Shown: positions 33,325-42,150 of the stretch, piece by piece
Layout: every line of letters starts with the position of its first letter
Position numbering within the stretch: the stretch's first letter is position 1
NCBI GenBank assembly: GCA_049366815.1
Contig: JBMNCO010000079.1
Location: 1-55,903 of the forward strand
DNA: 55,903 nt
Reading direction: 5' to 3'
From: CAYNYM01 sp049366815
GTDB taxonomy: Bacteria; Desulfobacterota; DSM-4660; Desulfatiglandales; HGW-15
Position numbers and translations under genes: made by a program
Notes under the pieces: generated by a model
Database searches by the model: none
Told to the model about the DNA's origin: nothing
What the model saw: the letters and a program-made list of their open reading frames with translations, nothing else

Positions 33325-36066
33325 ATGGCTAAAGTCAGGGTCTACGAATTGGCCAAAGAGTTGAACTTGGATAGCAAAGAACTGGTGGAAAAGCTTAAAG
33401 CCGGGGGAATGAATATTAGAAATTATATGAGTACCCTGGATGATCAAGCCGTGACCAAGGCCCGGGAAGTGCTGGCAGGTAAAAAGGTATCTGAGGTTGT
33501 GGAGGAAAAACGGATAAAGCCGACTGTGATCCGTCGGCGAAGAAAGACCGTTGCCGTCGAAAAGAAGGAACCCGAGATAAAAGCCGAGGTGATCGAGGAA
33601 GAGTCGCCTGAAGAGTCGGAAGTCCCCAAAACGCCTGAAACGCCAATGGAAATGGTCGAGGAGATGGAAACGGTCGAAGAACCTTTGGAGGAGAAGGGCG
33701 AAGAGGCGGAACGGGAAGAACCGCCGGTTTCTGAGATTGAGGAGGAAAAGAGCGTCGAATTGAAAGGCGTTGAGACCTCGGGCCCTGAGGAAGAAGTGGT
33801 CGAGAAGGAAGTCGATGAAAAAATGGAGACTCAAGTCGTCAAGGAAGAAGCTGCGCCCGTGGAAAAGGCTGAAAATGAGTCGGCCGAAGAGCATATAGCC
33901 GCCGAGACGTTACCTAAACCCAAGGCTAAAGAAAGAACAAAGAAGGGAAAGAAGAAAAAGTCGGATCAACCCGCCAAGATTATAAAGTTGCCGGAAGAGG
34001 GTCCGCTGCGCGATATTTTGGAGAGGAAGAAAGATCACGCGGCCGAGGTCTCTGAGCCTGCGCCGAAAGAACCGGTGGAGGTGGAACTTATTGTTCCCGA
34101 GGATCAGAAGAAGGAAAAGGTATCAAAGAAGAAGGAAAAGAAAAGATCAGACAAGGACGAGGTTCCTTTGAAGGGGCAGGTTCGTCAACGCAAGATTGCG
34201 GTCTTTGAGCGGGCAGATCTTTATGAGGGTCGAAAGGTAAAGCGGAAGAAAAAGGAGGGTAAAGGTCCTGAACCCAAGCGGCTGAAGCAAACGGAAATCA
34301 CACTCCCAAAGGCCATTAAGAGAAGGATCAAGATCCAGGAAAGCGTAACAGTGGCGGAGTTGGCGAAGGCTATGGGGGTCAAGGGTACGGAACTCATCAA
34401 GAAGCTCCTTGTCCAGGGGGTCATGGCCAATGTGAATCAGCCCCTCGACTTTGAAACCGCCTCCCTTGTGGCGGATGAATTCGGTTATGAGATTGAGCTT
34501 GACCAGCTCGAGATGGAAAGTTTTGTGGCGGAGGTTGAGGACCAGCCTGAAGACATGAAATCCCGACCGCCCGTCGTGACCATCATGGGCCATGTGGATC
34601 ACGGCAAGACGTCCCTGCTGGACTATATTCGCAAGTCCAACATTATTGGGGGGGAATCGGGAGGTATCACCCAACACATCGGAGCCTATTATGTGGAAAG
34701 GGAGGGTGGAGATATAGTTTTTTTGGATACGCCCGGACATGAGGCCTTCACGGCAATGCGCGCCAGGGGTGCGAAGGTCACGGACATCATTGTGCTGGTT
34801 GTGGGTGCGGACGACGGCGTCATGCCCCAAACGCGAGAGGCGGTGAACCACGCCCGTGCCGCCAATATCCCGATCATTGTGGCTGTGAATAAAATTGATA
34901 AGCCCGAGGCCAACCCTGACAAGGTCAGAAGAGAACTGGCCGAATTGGGGTTGACTCCGGAAGCGTGGGGGGGGGAGACCATCTTCGGCAATATATCTGC
35001 GAAGACCGGTGAGGGCGTGGATGAACTCCTCGAGCTTATTCTACTCCAGTCGGAAATGCTCGAACTGAAGGCCAATCCCAATAAGCCCGCCAGGGGTACG
35101 GTCATCGAGGCAAAACTGGATAAGAACAGAGGTCCCCTGGCTACCGTGCTGATCAAGAGCGGTACCCTCAATCAGGGTGACTATTTTATCTGCGGCGAAC
35201 ATTTTGGACACCTGAGAGCTATGCTGAACAGCCGTGGGCAGCGCATGAAATCCGCCGGACCATCCAGGCCTGTGGAACTATACGGTATCTCAGGCGTTCC
35301 AATGGCCGGCGATGAGTTCTTTGTCGTCCAAGACGAAAAGAAGGCCAGACATTTTATCGAAGAGCTTCAGGCTCAGGTGAAAGCGAAGGAAGTGTCCAAA
35401 CGCGGAATCGTCAGCCTGGACGATCTTTTTGAAAAGATCAAGGAAGGGGAGGTCAAAGAGCTCAATATCGTTTTAAAGACCGATGTGCAGGGCTCCTTGG
35501 AGGCCCTCTCCGATTCACTTGTCAAGCAGAGCACCTCTGAGGTCAAACTCAATATCATCCATTCCTCCACCGGCGCCATCTCGGAAACCGATGTGATGTT
35601 GGCTTCCGCTTCAGAGGCTATTGTAATCGGGTTCAATGTGCGAGCCAATCCCAGGGTAACGGAAATTGCAGAAAAGGAGCAGGTGGATATTCGCTATTAT
35701 GATGTTATTTACAATGTGATTAAGGATATTCGACTGGCCATGGCCGGACTTCTGGAGCCGATTTACAAAGAGAAGGTGATCGGAAGGGCGGAGGTCAAGG
35801 AGACCTTTCACGTTCCGAAAGTGGGCACTGTCGCAGGCTGCATGGTCACGGACGGCTTCGTGGAAAGGAATGCGCAGGCCCGGCTGCTGCGGGAAGACGT
35901 CGTCATTTTTGACGGCAAACTGGTTTCCCTCAAGCGCTTCAAGGAGGATGTCAAAGAGGTTCAATCGGGATATGAATGTGGCATCAGGCTGGAAAATTTT
36001 CAGGATATCAAGCCCGGAGACGTCTTTGAAGTGTATCAGGTCGAAGAAGTGGAAGCGGAACTGTAA
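33325..36066 (+). CDS. infB: translation initiation factor IF-2
   Basis: IF-2 is a 913-residue GTPase that delivers fMet-tRNA to the 30S subunit. An IF2_N domain starts the protein (VRVYELAKELNLDSKELVEKL), followed by a long Glu/Lys-rich linker (about 55-325), a second IF2_N module (about 330-390), the G domain (G1 GHVDHGKTS, G3 DTPGHEAF, G4 NKID, G5 SAKTGEG), and domains II-IV with the fMet-tRNA-binding C-terminus. The linker contains several Met codons that might give shorter isoforms as in E. coli; I could not assign one. ylxP follows after 3 nt. Confidence 0.97.
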   Translation: MAKVRVYELAKELNLDSKELVEKLKAGGMNIRNYMSTLDDQAVTKAREVLAGKKVSEVVEEKRIKPTVIRRRRKTVAVEKKEPEIKAEVIEEESPEESEVPKTPETPMEMVEEMETVEEPLEEKGEEAEREEPPVSEIEEEKSVELKGVETSGPEEEVVEKEVDEKMETQVVKEEAAPVEKAENESAEEHIAAETLPKPKAKERTKKGKKKKSDQPAKIIKLPEEGPLRDILERKKDHAAEVSEPAPKEPVEVELIVPEDQKKEKVSKKKEKKRSDKDEVPLKGQVRQRKIAVFERADLYEGRKVKRKKKEGKGPEPKRLKQTEITLPKAIKRRIKIQESVTVAELAKAMGVKGTELIKKLLVQGVMANVNQPLDFETASLVADEFGYEIELDQLEMESFVAEVEDQPEDMKSRPPVVTIMGHVDHGKTSLLDYIRKSNIIGGESGGITQHIGAYYVEREGGDIVFLDTPGHEAFTAMRARGAKVTDIIVLVVGADDGVMPQTREAVNHARAANIPIIVAVNKIDKPEANPDKVRRELAELGLTPEAWGGETIFGNISAKTGEGVDELLELILLQSEMLELKANPNKPARGTVIEAKLDKNRGPLATVLIKSGTLNQGDYFICGEHFGHLRAMLNSRGQRMKSAGPSRPVELYGISGVPMAGDEFFVVQDEKKARHFIEELQAQVKAKEVSKRGIVSLDDLFEKIKEGEVKELNIVLKTDVQGSLEALSDSLVKQSTSEVKLNIIHSSTGAISETDVMLASASEAIVIGFNVRANPRVTEIAEKEQVDIRYYDVIYNVIKDIRLAMAGLLEPIYKEKVIGRAEVKETFHVPKVGTVAGCMVTDGFVERNAQARLLREDVVIFDGKLVSLKRFKEDVKEVQSGYECGIRLENFQDIKPGDVFEVYQVEEVEAEL

Positions 36067-36069
36067 GGA

Positions 36070-36357
36070 ATGGTTATTGGAATCCTCAGGATAGAACTGC
36101 ACATTCATGATAACCGTTCACTGAAGGGCAAAAGAAAAATTGTGAGGAGCATGGTAGATAAGTTAAAAAACAAGTTCAATGTTTCGGTTGCGGAAATCGG
36201 TTCCAATGACAAGTGGCAGAAGATCGAACTGGGGGTCAGCACGGTCGGGAACGATCGACGCCATATCGACGCTTCTTTAAATAACATTCTTGCTTATTTG
36301 GAGTCTTTGTACTTGGCGGAAATCGTGGATTCTGAGATAGATATCGTAAACTTCTAG
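36070..36357 (+). CDS. ylxP: YlxP/DUF503 family protein
   Basis: This 95-residue protein carries the DUF503 pattern: an initial beta strand GILRIELHIHD, then SLKGKRKIVRSMVDKLKNKFNVSVAE and ELGVSTVGND. It is a ferredoxin-like small protein of unknown biochemical function, nearly always next to rbfA or infB. It lies 3 nt after infB and 28 nt before rbfA, so co-expression with ribosome-maturation genes is likely. Confidence 0.88.
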   Translation: MVIGILRIELHIHDNRSLKGKRKIVRSMVDKLKNKFNVSVAEIGSNDKWQKIELGVSTVGNDRRHIDASLNNILAYLESLYLAEIVDSEIDIVNF

Positions 36358-36385
36358 CCCTCAGGACCAAGAGGTGAGACAGTAG

Positions 36386-36754
36386 ATGTTAGCAGGTAAG
36401 AGAGCCGTTAGGGTGGGTGATCAACTCCTCCGGGAAGTTGCCGATTTACTCATGACAAAAGTCAAGGATCCCAGGGTAAAGGGGGCAACGCTCACAGGGA
36501 TTCATCTCAGCGACGACCTCAAACATGCCCGGATCTTTTTCAGCGTCATGGGGGGGCGGGATGCGGTCAGGAATTCTCAAAGCGGCTTGGACAGCGCAAA
36601 GGGCTATATAAAGCGGGAAGTGGCATCCCGCCTGGAGTTGAAAAATATTCCCGATATCGTTTTCAAACATGATCCCTCGCTCGAAACCGGTCAATATATG
36701 GAAAAACTCTTTGAGAAGATCCGATCGGATACCGCGGTTGATCCGGAAAAATAG
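36386..36754 (+). CDS. rbfA: ribosome-binding factor A
   Basis: This 122-residue KH-type factor matures the 30S subunit and 16S rRNA 5' end. Typical segments are RVGDQLLREVADLL, VKDPRVKGATLTGIHLSDDLKHARIFFSV and a final VFKHDPSLETGQYMEKL. GAGGTGA precedes the ATG. truB follows after 9 nt, with no nrnA-like phosphoesterase gene between them, although many relatives have one there. Confidence 0.95.
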   Translation: MLAGKRAVRVGDQLLREVADLLMTKVKDPRVKGATLTGIHLSDDLKHARIFFSVMGGRDAVRNSQSGLDSAKGYIKREVASRLELKNIPDIVFKHDPSLETGQYMEKLFEKIRSDTAVDPEK

Positions 36755-36763
36755 ATCGTTCCA

Positions 36764-37687
36764 ATGGAAGTTTGCAGCGACGGCATAGTTCTCATAGACA
36801 AAAACGAGGGAGTCACCTCATCCCATGTGGTCCGACAGGTCAAGAGATTTTTGGTGATCAAGAAGATCGGCCATGCCGGGACATTGGATCCCTTCGCCAC
36901 CGGTCTTTTGATCGTGCTCCTGGGGCAGGGGACCAAGCTCTCATCATTTATCATGGCGAGCGAAAAGACTTACCTGGCGACGGTAAGATTGGGTATAGAA
37001 ACGGATACGCTGGATTCAACGGGACGGGTTGTCAGGACAAGCCCGGTGCCTGAAATAGGATCAGAAGACATCCTAAAGACGGTTCAAACCTTTACAGGCA
37101 GCGTCGAACAGACGCCACCTGCCTTTTCAGCGCTTAGGTACAGAGGGAGGCGGGCCTACGAGTGGGCAAGGAGAGGCATTGAAGTCAAGCTCGGCAAAAG
37201 GCATGTGAACATTGAATCTATTCTGATCACCGACGTCAGTCTTCCTGATATCACGATGGAGGTCAGATGCTCCAAGGGAACCTACATGCGTAGCTTGGCC
37301 TCCGACCTTGGCGAACGTCTCGGGCCCGGAGGGCACCTGGCAAGCTTGAGACGCCTGTCCAGCGGTCCTTACAAGGTGGATGAGGCCATTAAGTCCGAAG
37401 AGGTAGGTCGCGACGGCAATAGATCGGATGCATTAGGAAAGATCATCTCCCTGGGGGATGCCTTGCCTCAAATGGAGGGGACGCAGGTGGATTGTCACAT
37501 GGCAGGAAAGATAAGGAATGGGTATCGGCCTCACTGGGCGGAGTTGGACTGGAAAGGTCTAATAAGGAGACCCTGTGACCATCCCATAAAACTGATTAGC
37601 GGCACGGAACTGGTCGCCATTGTAAATGGACCCGATGATCCAGAAAAGAACAACGACCGGGTAAGAATAATGAGGGTCTTTAACTGA
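36764..37687 (+). CDS. truB: tRNA pseudouridine(55) synthase
   Basis: This 307-residue enzyme makes pseudouridine 55 in the T-loop of tRNAs. The catalytic aspartate is in GHAGTLDPFATGLL (about residues 40-53). Further family motifs are TYLATVRLGIETDTLDSTG, QTPPAFSALRYRGRRAYEWAR and CSKGTYMRSLASDLGE. The C-terminal segment (about 230-307) is compatible with a degenerate PUA domain. Spacing from rbfA is only 9 nt and there is no clear ribosome-binding site of its own. Confidence 0.95.
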   Translation: MEVCSDGIVLIDKNEGVTSSHVVRQVKRFLVIKKIGHAGTLDPFATGLLIVLLGQGTKLSSFIMASEKTYLATVRLGIETDTLDSTGRVVRTSPVPEIGSEDILKTVQTFTGSVEQTPPAFSALRYRGRRAYEWARRGIEVKLGKRHVNIESILITDVSLPDITMEVRCSKGTYMRSLASDLGERLGPGGHLASLRRLSSGPYKVDEAIKSEEVGRDGNRSDALGKIISLGDALPQMEGTQVDCHMAGKIRNGYRPHWAELDWKGLIRRPCDHPIKLISGTELVAIVNGPDDPEKNNDRVRIMRVFN

Positions 37688-37736
37688 AGGTCTAAGAAAA
37701 ATCAAATCGTAAAACATTTCAAAGGAGGGAGAGAAA

Positions 37737-38006
37737 GTGGTTTTGACTCCAGAAACCAAAAAAGAGATTATCGATCGGTTCAAACTGCACGACAAAGATA
37801 CCGGTTCGCCTGAGGTCCAAGTCGCCATCTTAAGCAATCGTATAAGCTACCTTACCGATCATTTCAAGACTCATAAAAAGGATCACCATTCAAGGAGAGG
37901 GCTGCTGAAGCTTGTAGGACAAAGAAGAAGACTTCTCAATTACTTGAAACGTCAAGACGTGAGGCGATACCAAAATGTCATTAAGGAACTCGGCCTTAGA
38001 AAGTAG
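37737..38006 (+). CDS. rpsO: 30S ribosomal protein S15 (GTG start)
   Basis: This 89-residue S15 binds the central domain of 16S rRNA. The whole family sequence is present, including HDKDTGSPEVQVAILSNRI and LLKLVGQRRRLLNYL. The start is GTG at 37737, with a strong AAGGAGGG 6-13 nt upstream. In E. coli S15 represses its own translation; a similar control is possible but not visible. pnp follows after 83 nt. Confidence 0.96.
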   Translation: MVLTPETKKEIIDRFKLHDKDTGSPEVQVAILSNRISYLTDHFKTHKKDHHSRRGLLKLVGQRRRLLNYLKRQDVRRYQNVIKELGLRK

Positions 38007-38008
38007 GT

Positions 38009-38057
38009 CCGTTCCGGAAGGGCGGATCTCATCGCTCATCGTCCCCCTCATCGGGGA
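38009..38057 (+). promoter_or_regulatory. rpsO-pnp intergenic hairpins
   Basis: Two small inverted repeats lie between rpsO and pnp: TCCG around 38010 with CGGA around 38024, and TCCCC at 38042-38046 with GGGGA at 38053-38057. In E. coli a hairpin here is an RNase III processing site through which PNPase controls itself. The sequence here is only consistent with that. Confidence 0.35.
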
Positions 38058-38089
38058 GAGATGATTTAAGTGAAAGGATATATAGATAA

Positions 38090-40189
38090 ATGATTAAAAG
38101 CGGATCTTTGGAAATTGATGATCGGTTGTTGCACGTCGAGACCGGTCGGATAGCCAAACAGGCCAGCGGTTCAGCCGTTGTGACCTTTGGTGAGACAGTG
38201 GTTCTAGTGACTGCGGTTTCAACCGATCAGGTGAGAGAAGGCGTTGATTTTCTCCCCCTAACCGTCGAATACCAGGAGATGTCCTATGCAGGGGGCAAGT
38301 TTCCCGGCAATTACTTTCGGAGGGACATGGGACGGCCGAGCGAACGAGAGACACTGACCGCCCGACTTATTGACAGGCCGCTCAGGCCCCTTTTCCCGGA
38401 CAACTATTACAATGAAATCCAGGTGATAGCGACCGTATTATCGTCAGACAAGGAAAACGAAGGAGATGTTTTGGCCATTTTGGGCGCGTCCTTGGCCCTT
38501 GAAGTTTCCGATATCCCATTTATGGGGCCCATCGCGGCAGTCCGGGTGGGCAGAATAGACGGCCGGTTGAAAATCAACCCAACGGTCTCAGAGCAGAAAG
38601 AGAGCGACATCAATCTTATCGTGGCCGGAAACAGGTCCGCCGTCGTTATGGTAGAGGGAGGGGGAAACTTCACCTCGGAGTCGGACATGATAGAGGCCAT
38701 ATTCTACGGGCACGAGAAGCTCCAGCCTATGTTGGACCTGCAGTTGGAGATCAAGGGCGCTGTCGGCAAAGAGAAAAGAGAGATTATTGAGCGTCGTGAA
38801 GATACTGATCTGGGGGCCAGGATAGCCGAGATCACAGAGCCTCTGCTCCGGGATGTTATTACAATAAAGGAGAAAATGCCGCGGCAGAAAAAGAGAAATG
38901 AGGCCTATAACAAGGCGCTCGAAGCCCTGGTTGCCGAATATGAGGGCAGAGAGGGGGAGATAAGAAGCGGCATCGAGAAAAAAGAAAAAGAGATGGTGCG
39001 CCGCATGATCCTTGAGGAAGGGAGACGTATTGACGGGCGAGCCTTTAATGAGGTTAGACCCATCGAATGCATGGTCGGCGTATTGCCCCGCGTCCACGGT
39101 TCGGCCCTCTTCACTCGAGGGGAGACACAGGCCATGGTTTTGACTACCCTCGGCACGGAGATGGATGAGCAAAAGATTGAAAGCATCTATGGCGACCATT
39201 TCAGACATTTCATCCTTCACTATAATTTCCCACCCTATTCCGTGGGTGAGGCAAAGCGACTGACCGGCCCGGGCAGACGGGAGATCGGCCACGGAGCGCT
39301 GGCCAGACGGGCATTACTTCCGGTCGTTCCCAAGAAGGAAGAGTTCCAGTACGCCATCCGCACGGTTTCAGAAATACTTGAATCCAATGGATCTTCTTCC
39401 ATGGCAAGCGTCTGCGGCGGGTCCCTCTCTCTGATGGACGCCGGCGTGCCCACCAAGGGGGCTGTCGCCGGGGTGGCCATGGGACTGATATCCGACGGCG
39501 AAAAGATTGTTGTCCTGACCGATATCATTGGGGATGAGGACCATTACGGGGACATGGATTTCAAGGTCACGGGCACCAAGGATGGGATAACGGCCATTCA
39601 GATGGATATCAAGATTGGCGGTATTACCAAAGAAATCATGAAGCAGGCACTCGGTCAGGCCAGAGAAGGAAGACTTTTCATCCTGGATCGAATGAATGAG
39701 GCAATATCCAAGGCGAGAACCGAATTGTCCCAGTACGCCCCTGTTATCACCAGCATCCAGATCAAGCCTGAGAAGGTCAAGGTCCTTATCGGCCCGGGAG
39801 GAAAGATGATTAAGGAGATATCCAGCAAGACCGACTCCAGGGTCGATGTTGTCGATGATGGAACGGTTACGATCGCCTCTCCGGATCTGGAGACTTCAAA
39901 GGCCGCCATTGATATGATCAAAAGGATCATGCAGGAGGCCGAAGTCGGTAAACTCTATATGGGTAAGGTGGTCAAGATCATGGATTTCGGCGCCTTTGTG
40001 GAAATCTTACCCGGAACGGACGGGCTGGTGCACATCTCCCAACTGGACAAGGGCCGGGTAAACAAGGTCACCGACGTCCTCAAGGAGGGTGACGAGATCT
40101 TGGTCAAGGTCCTGGATGTGGACAAAAACGGCCGGATTGCCCTTTCCCGTAAAGCCGCCCTGGGTGAAAGCCTGGACGATGTATCATAA
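38090..40189 (+). CDS. pnp: polyribonucleotide nucleotidyltransferase (PNPase)
   Basis: This 699-residue enzyme degrades RNA 3' to 5' using phosphate. It contains two RNase PH cores (about 10-230 and 310-545; second core with RVHGSALFTRGETQAMV, GDMDFKVTGTKDGITAIQMD), an alpha-helical linker, a KH domain (about 555-620, KVLIGPGGKMIKEI) and an S1 domain (about 622-690, GKVVKIMDFGAFVEILPG). The length is normal. The M16 peptidase gene starts inside its last 11 nt. Confidence 0.97.
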   Translation: MIKSGSLEIDDRLLHVETGRIAKQASGSAVVTFGETVVLVTAVSTDQVREGVDFLPLTVEYQEMSYAGGKFPGNYFRRDMGRPSERETLTARLIDRPLRPLFPDNYYNEIQVIATVLSSDKENEGDVLAILGASLALEVSDIPFMGPIAAVRVGRIDGRLKINPTVSEQKESDINLIVAGNRSAVVMVEGGGNFTSESDMIEAIFYGHEKLQPMLDLQLEIKGAVGKEKREIIERREDTDLGARIAEITEPLLRDVITIKEKMPRQKKRNEAYNKALEALVAEYEGREGEIRSGIEKKEKEMVRRMILEEGRRIDGRAFNEVRPIECMVGVLPRVHGSALFTRGETQAMVLTTLGTEMDEQKIESIYGDHFRHFILHYNFPPYSVGEAKRLTGPGRREIGHGALARRALLPVVPKKEEFQYAIRTVSEILESNGSSSMASVCGGSLSLMDAGVPTKGAVAGVAMGLISDGEKIVVLTDIIGDEDHYGDMDFKVTGTKDGITAIQMDIKIGGITKEIMKQALGQAREGRLFILDRMNEAISKARTELSQYAPVITSIQIKPEKVKVLIGPGGKMIKEISSKTDSRVDVVDDGTVTIASPDLETSKAAIDMIKRIMQEAEVGKLYMGKVVKIMDFGAFVEILPGTDGLVHISQLDKGRVNKVTDVLKEGDEILVKVLDVDKNGRIALSRKAALGESLDDVS

Positions 40190-41444
40190 GACGGTTTTAA
40201 AAAACGGGATAAGAATTCTCTCCGAACGCCTCGAGAACTATCGTTCAGTGTCCCTGGGTGTCTGGATAAATGTGGGATCAAGGGATGAATCGGAGGGGGA
40301 GTCCGGCATATCCCATTTCATTGAGCATATGCTTTTCAAAGGGACCCGGACCCGAGACAGTCTTGCCATTGCGAAAGAACTCGACGGCATAGGGGGCCTT
40401 TCCAACGCATTCACCAGCAAAGAGTATACCTGCCTGCACGCCAGGGTATTGGATAAGGATCTTCCGATCCTTGCCGATATCCTTGCTGATCTCCTCCTCA
40501 ATTCCATCTTCGATCTCCGAGACATAGACCAGGAGAAGAAGGTCATTCTTCAGGAGATCAGCATGGTGGAAGACACACCGGATGACTACATCCATGTCAT
40601 CTTCAACCGTCTCTTTTGGGTGGGGCATCCCCTCGGCAGGTCCATCCTTGGGACCATTGAAAGCGTAACAGGCATTGAAAAAGAGGCGATGACAGGGTTC
40701 ATGAAACGGCACTATCTGCCTGAGAAAATATTGGTTACCGCAGCAGGCAATGTTGATCATGACGAACTCGTATCCTATTTTCAACCCTGTCTGGAGTCCC
40801 TCAACCCCGCGACAAACACCTCTTCCAGAGAGATTCCCAGCCACCATGCCGGTGTGTCTTGTCTCTGGAAAGATCTTGAGCAGGTGCATCTCTGTCTTGG
40901 CGGGTGGGCTCCGGAACTTGGAAGCGAGTACAGATTCGCGGGTGCGGTCTTGAATACCATCCTGGGTGGGAATATGAGTTCCCGTCTGTTCCAGGAAATC
41001 AGAGAAAAAAGGGGCCTGGCCTATGCCGTGTATTCCTTTCTATCTCCTTATATGGACGCAGGGCAAATCGGTGTTTATGTCGGGACAGATTCCTCGAAGG
41101 TGAATCGGGTTCTCAGCCTCATTCAGAAAGAACTGGTGAGAGTCCGAGCGGGGGATATTTCAGAATCGGATTTAGCGGCAGCCAAGGAACACCTGATCGG
41201 GGGCATACTGCTGGGGGCGGAGAGTACGGACAGCCGCATGATGAGACTGGCCAAAAATGAACATGTCTTCGGGAAGTATGTGAGCTACGATGAAATTGTG
41301 GCGGATTTGGGAAGAGTGACTGTAGAAGAGGTCGTGGTTGTCGCACGCGATGCATTTCAGACCGACGGGGTTTCATTGACTACCCTTGGTCCCTTTAGAC
41401 AGGAGGATCTGGACCTAAGCTGTCTGCGGTTTCCCTCTCATTAG
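40179..41444 (+). CDS. M16-family zinc peptidase
   Basis: This 421-residue protein has the inverted zinc motif HFIEH (about 46-50 in GISHFIEHMLFKGT) and a downstream Glu in QEISMVEDTPDD for the third ligand. It resembles bacterial processing-peptidase homologues (PqqL/YmxG group) that are often next to pnp. The C-terminal half is the non-catalytic M16 domain (LGGNMSSRLFQEIREKRGLAY). Its substrate is unknown. The ATG at 40179 overlaps the pnp stop by 11 nt and matches the family start; a longer upstream reading is a shadow of pnp. Confidence 0.92.
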   Translation: MYHKTVLKNGIRILSERLENYRSVSLGVWINVGSRDESEGESGISHFIEHMLFKGTRTRDSLAIAKELDGIGGLSNAFTSKEYTCLHARVLDKDLPILADILADLLLNSIFDLRDIDQEKKVILQEISMVEDTPDDYIHVIFNRLFWVGHPLGRSILGTIESVTGIEKEAMTGFMKRHYLPEKILVTAAGNVDHDELVSYFQPCLESLNPATNTSSREIPSHHAGVSCLWKDLEQVHLCLGGWAPELGSEYRFAGAVLNTILGGNMSSRLFQEIREKRGLAYAVYSFLSPYMDAGQIGVYVGTDSSKVNRVLSLIQKELVRVRAGDISESDLAAAKEHLIGGILLGAESTDSRMMRLAKNEHVFGKYVSYDEIVADLGRVTVEEVVVVARDAFQTDGVSLTTLGPFRQEDLDLSCLRFPSH

Positions 41445-41452
41445 ATTGCCCT

Positions 41453-41598
41453 CCAGAAATACATGATTTCTGGTTGGAGCGTTGTGCTGTCAGCATTCTG
41501 TGCTCAGTCTCACGTCTCGTCTTTGAATAGGTTTTGCTGACAGCTGATCACCGACGGCTGTTGGCGCGAATCCGGGAATGCCCATTTCCGAATGCGCA
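41453..41598. repeat. dispersed repeat, copy A
   Basis: This is a 146-bp element related along its whole length to 47241-47379. It starts with CCAGAAA-N7-TTTCTGG (41453-41473) and ends with an inverted repeat around 41579-41598 (TGCCCAT, ATGCGCA, one mismatch). Shared internal blocks are TTTTGCTGA, GGCTGTT and GCGCGAATCC. It lies immediately upstream of dut and its end overlaps any long N-terminal reading of dut. It has no open reading frame of note. It could be a non-autonomous element or a structured RNA. Confidence 0.75.
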
Positions 41599-41643
41599 TC
41601 GATGAACGGTTTGAGGATTTTGTGTGATCTCTGGTTATACTCG

Positions 41644-42108
41644 ATGAGTGACCTGGTGGAACGGGTTAAAATCAAGATCAAGCGGCTCAACGAACACAGG
41701 GATATCCCTTTGCCGGCCTATGCAACGGAAGGCTCGGCAGGAATGGATCTGCGGGCGGCCGTGAAGGAGACGATCACCCTGAAGCCCGGGGAAATCCGAT
41801 TGGTCCCTACCGGTCTCTTGGTGTCGGTTCCTGAGGGTTATGAGGCCCAGATCCGGCCCAGGAGCGGGTTGGCCCTCAAATATGGGATCGGAATGGTCAA
41901 CGCACCAGGCACCATTGACTCGGACTACAGGGGTGAGGTCGGCATTATCATGATCAACTGGGGAATGGAGCCTTTTTTCATCAATCGCGGAGATCGCATC
42001 GCCCAGATGCTCATCTCCCGGGTGTGCAGGGCAGGCATTGAAGAAGTCGAAGAACTGGGGACCACGGATCGCGGAGAGGGAGGATTCGGCCACAGCGGTG
42101 TCGAATAA
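41644..42108 (+). CDS. dut: deoxyuridine 5'-triphosphate nucleotidohydrolase
   Basis: This 154-residue trimeric dUTPase hydrolyses dUTP to dUMP. Its five family motifs appear: AGMDLRAA (1), RPRSGLALKYGI (2), GTIDSDYRGEVGII (3), RGDRIAQML (4) and RGEGGFGHSG (5). I chose ATG 41644 because the family begins about there; the open frame extends upstream to 41578 but that part is repeat-derived. No good Shine-Dalgarno is seen, and a TATACT hexamer at 41636-41641 raises the possibility of a very short leader or a later GTG start at 41656. Confidence 0.93.
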   Translation: MSDLVERVKIKIKRLNEHRDIPLPAYATEGSAGMDLRAAVKETITLKPGEIRLVPTGLLVSVPEGYEAQIRPRSGLALKYGIGMVNAPGTIDSDYRGEVGIIMINWGMEPFFINRGDRIAQMLISRVCRAGIEEVEELGTTDRGEGGFGHSGVE

Positions 42109-42150
42109 AACATTTTTGTTCTGATAAGATAGATGATGATGGGATGAGAA

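Noticed and set aside
33301..33894. Long minus-strand open frame opposite the start of infB
   Set aside because: It is a shadow of the Glu/Lys-rich linker of IF-2; the complement of such codons yields Phe/Leu-rich sequence.
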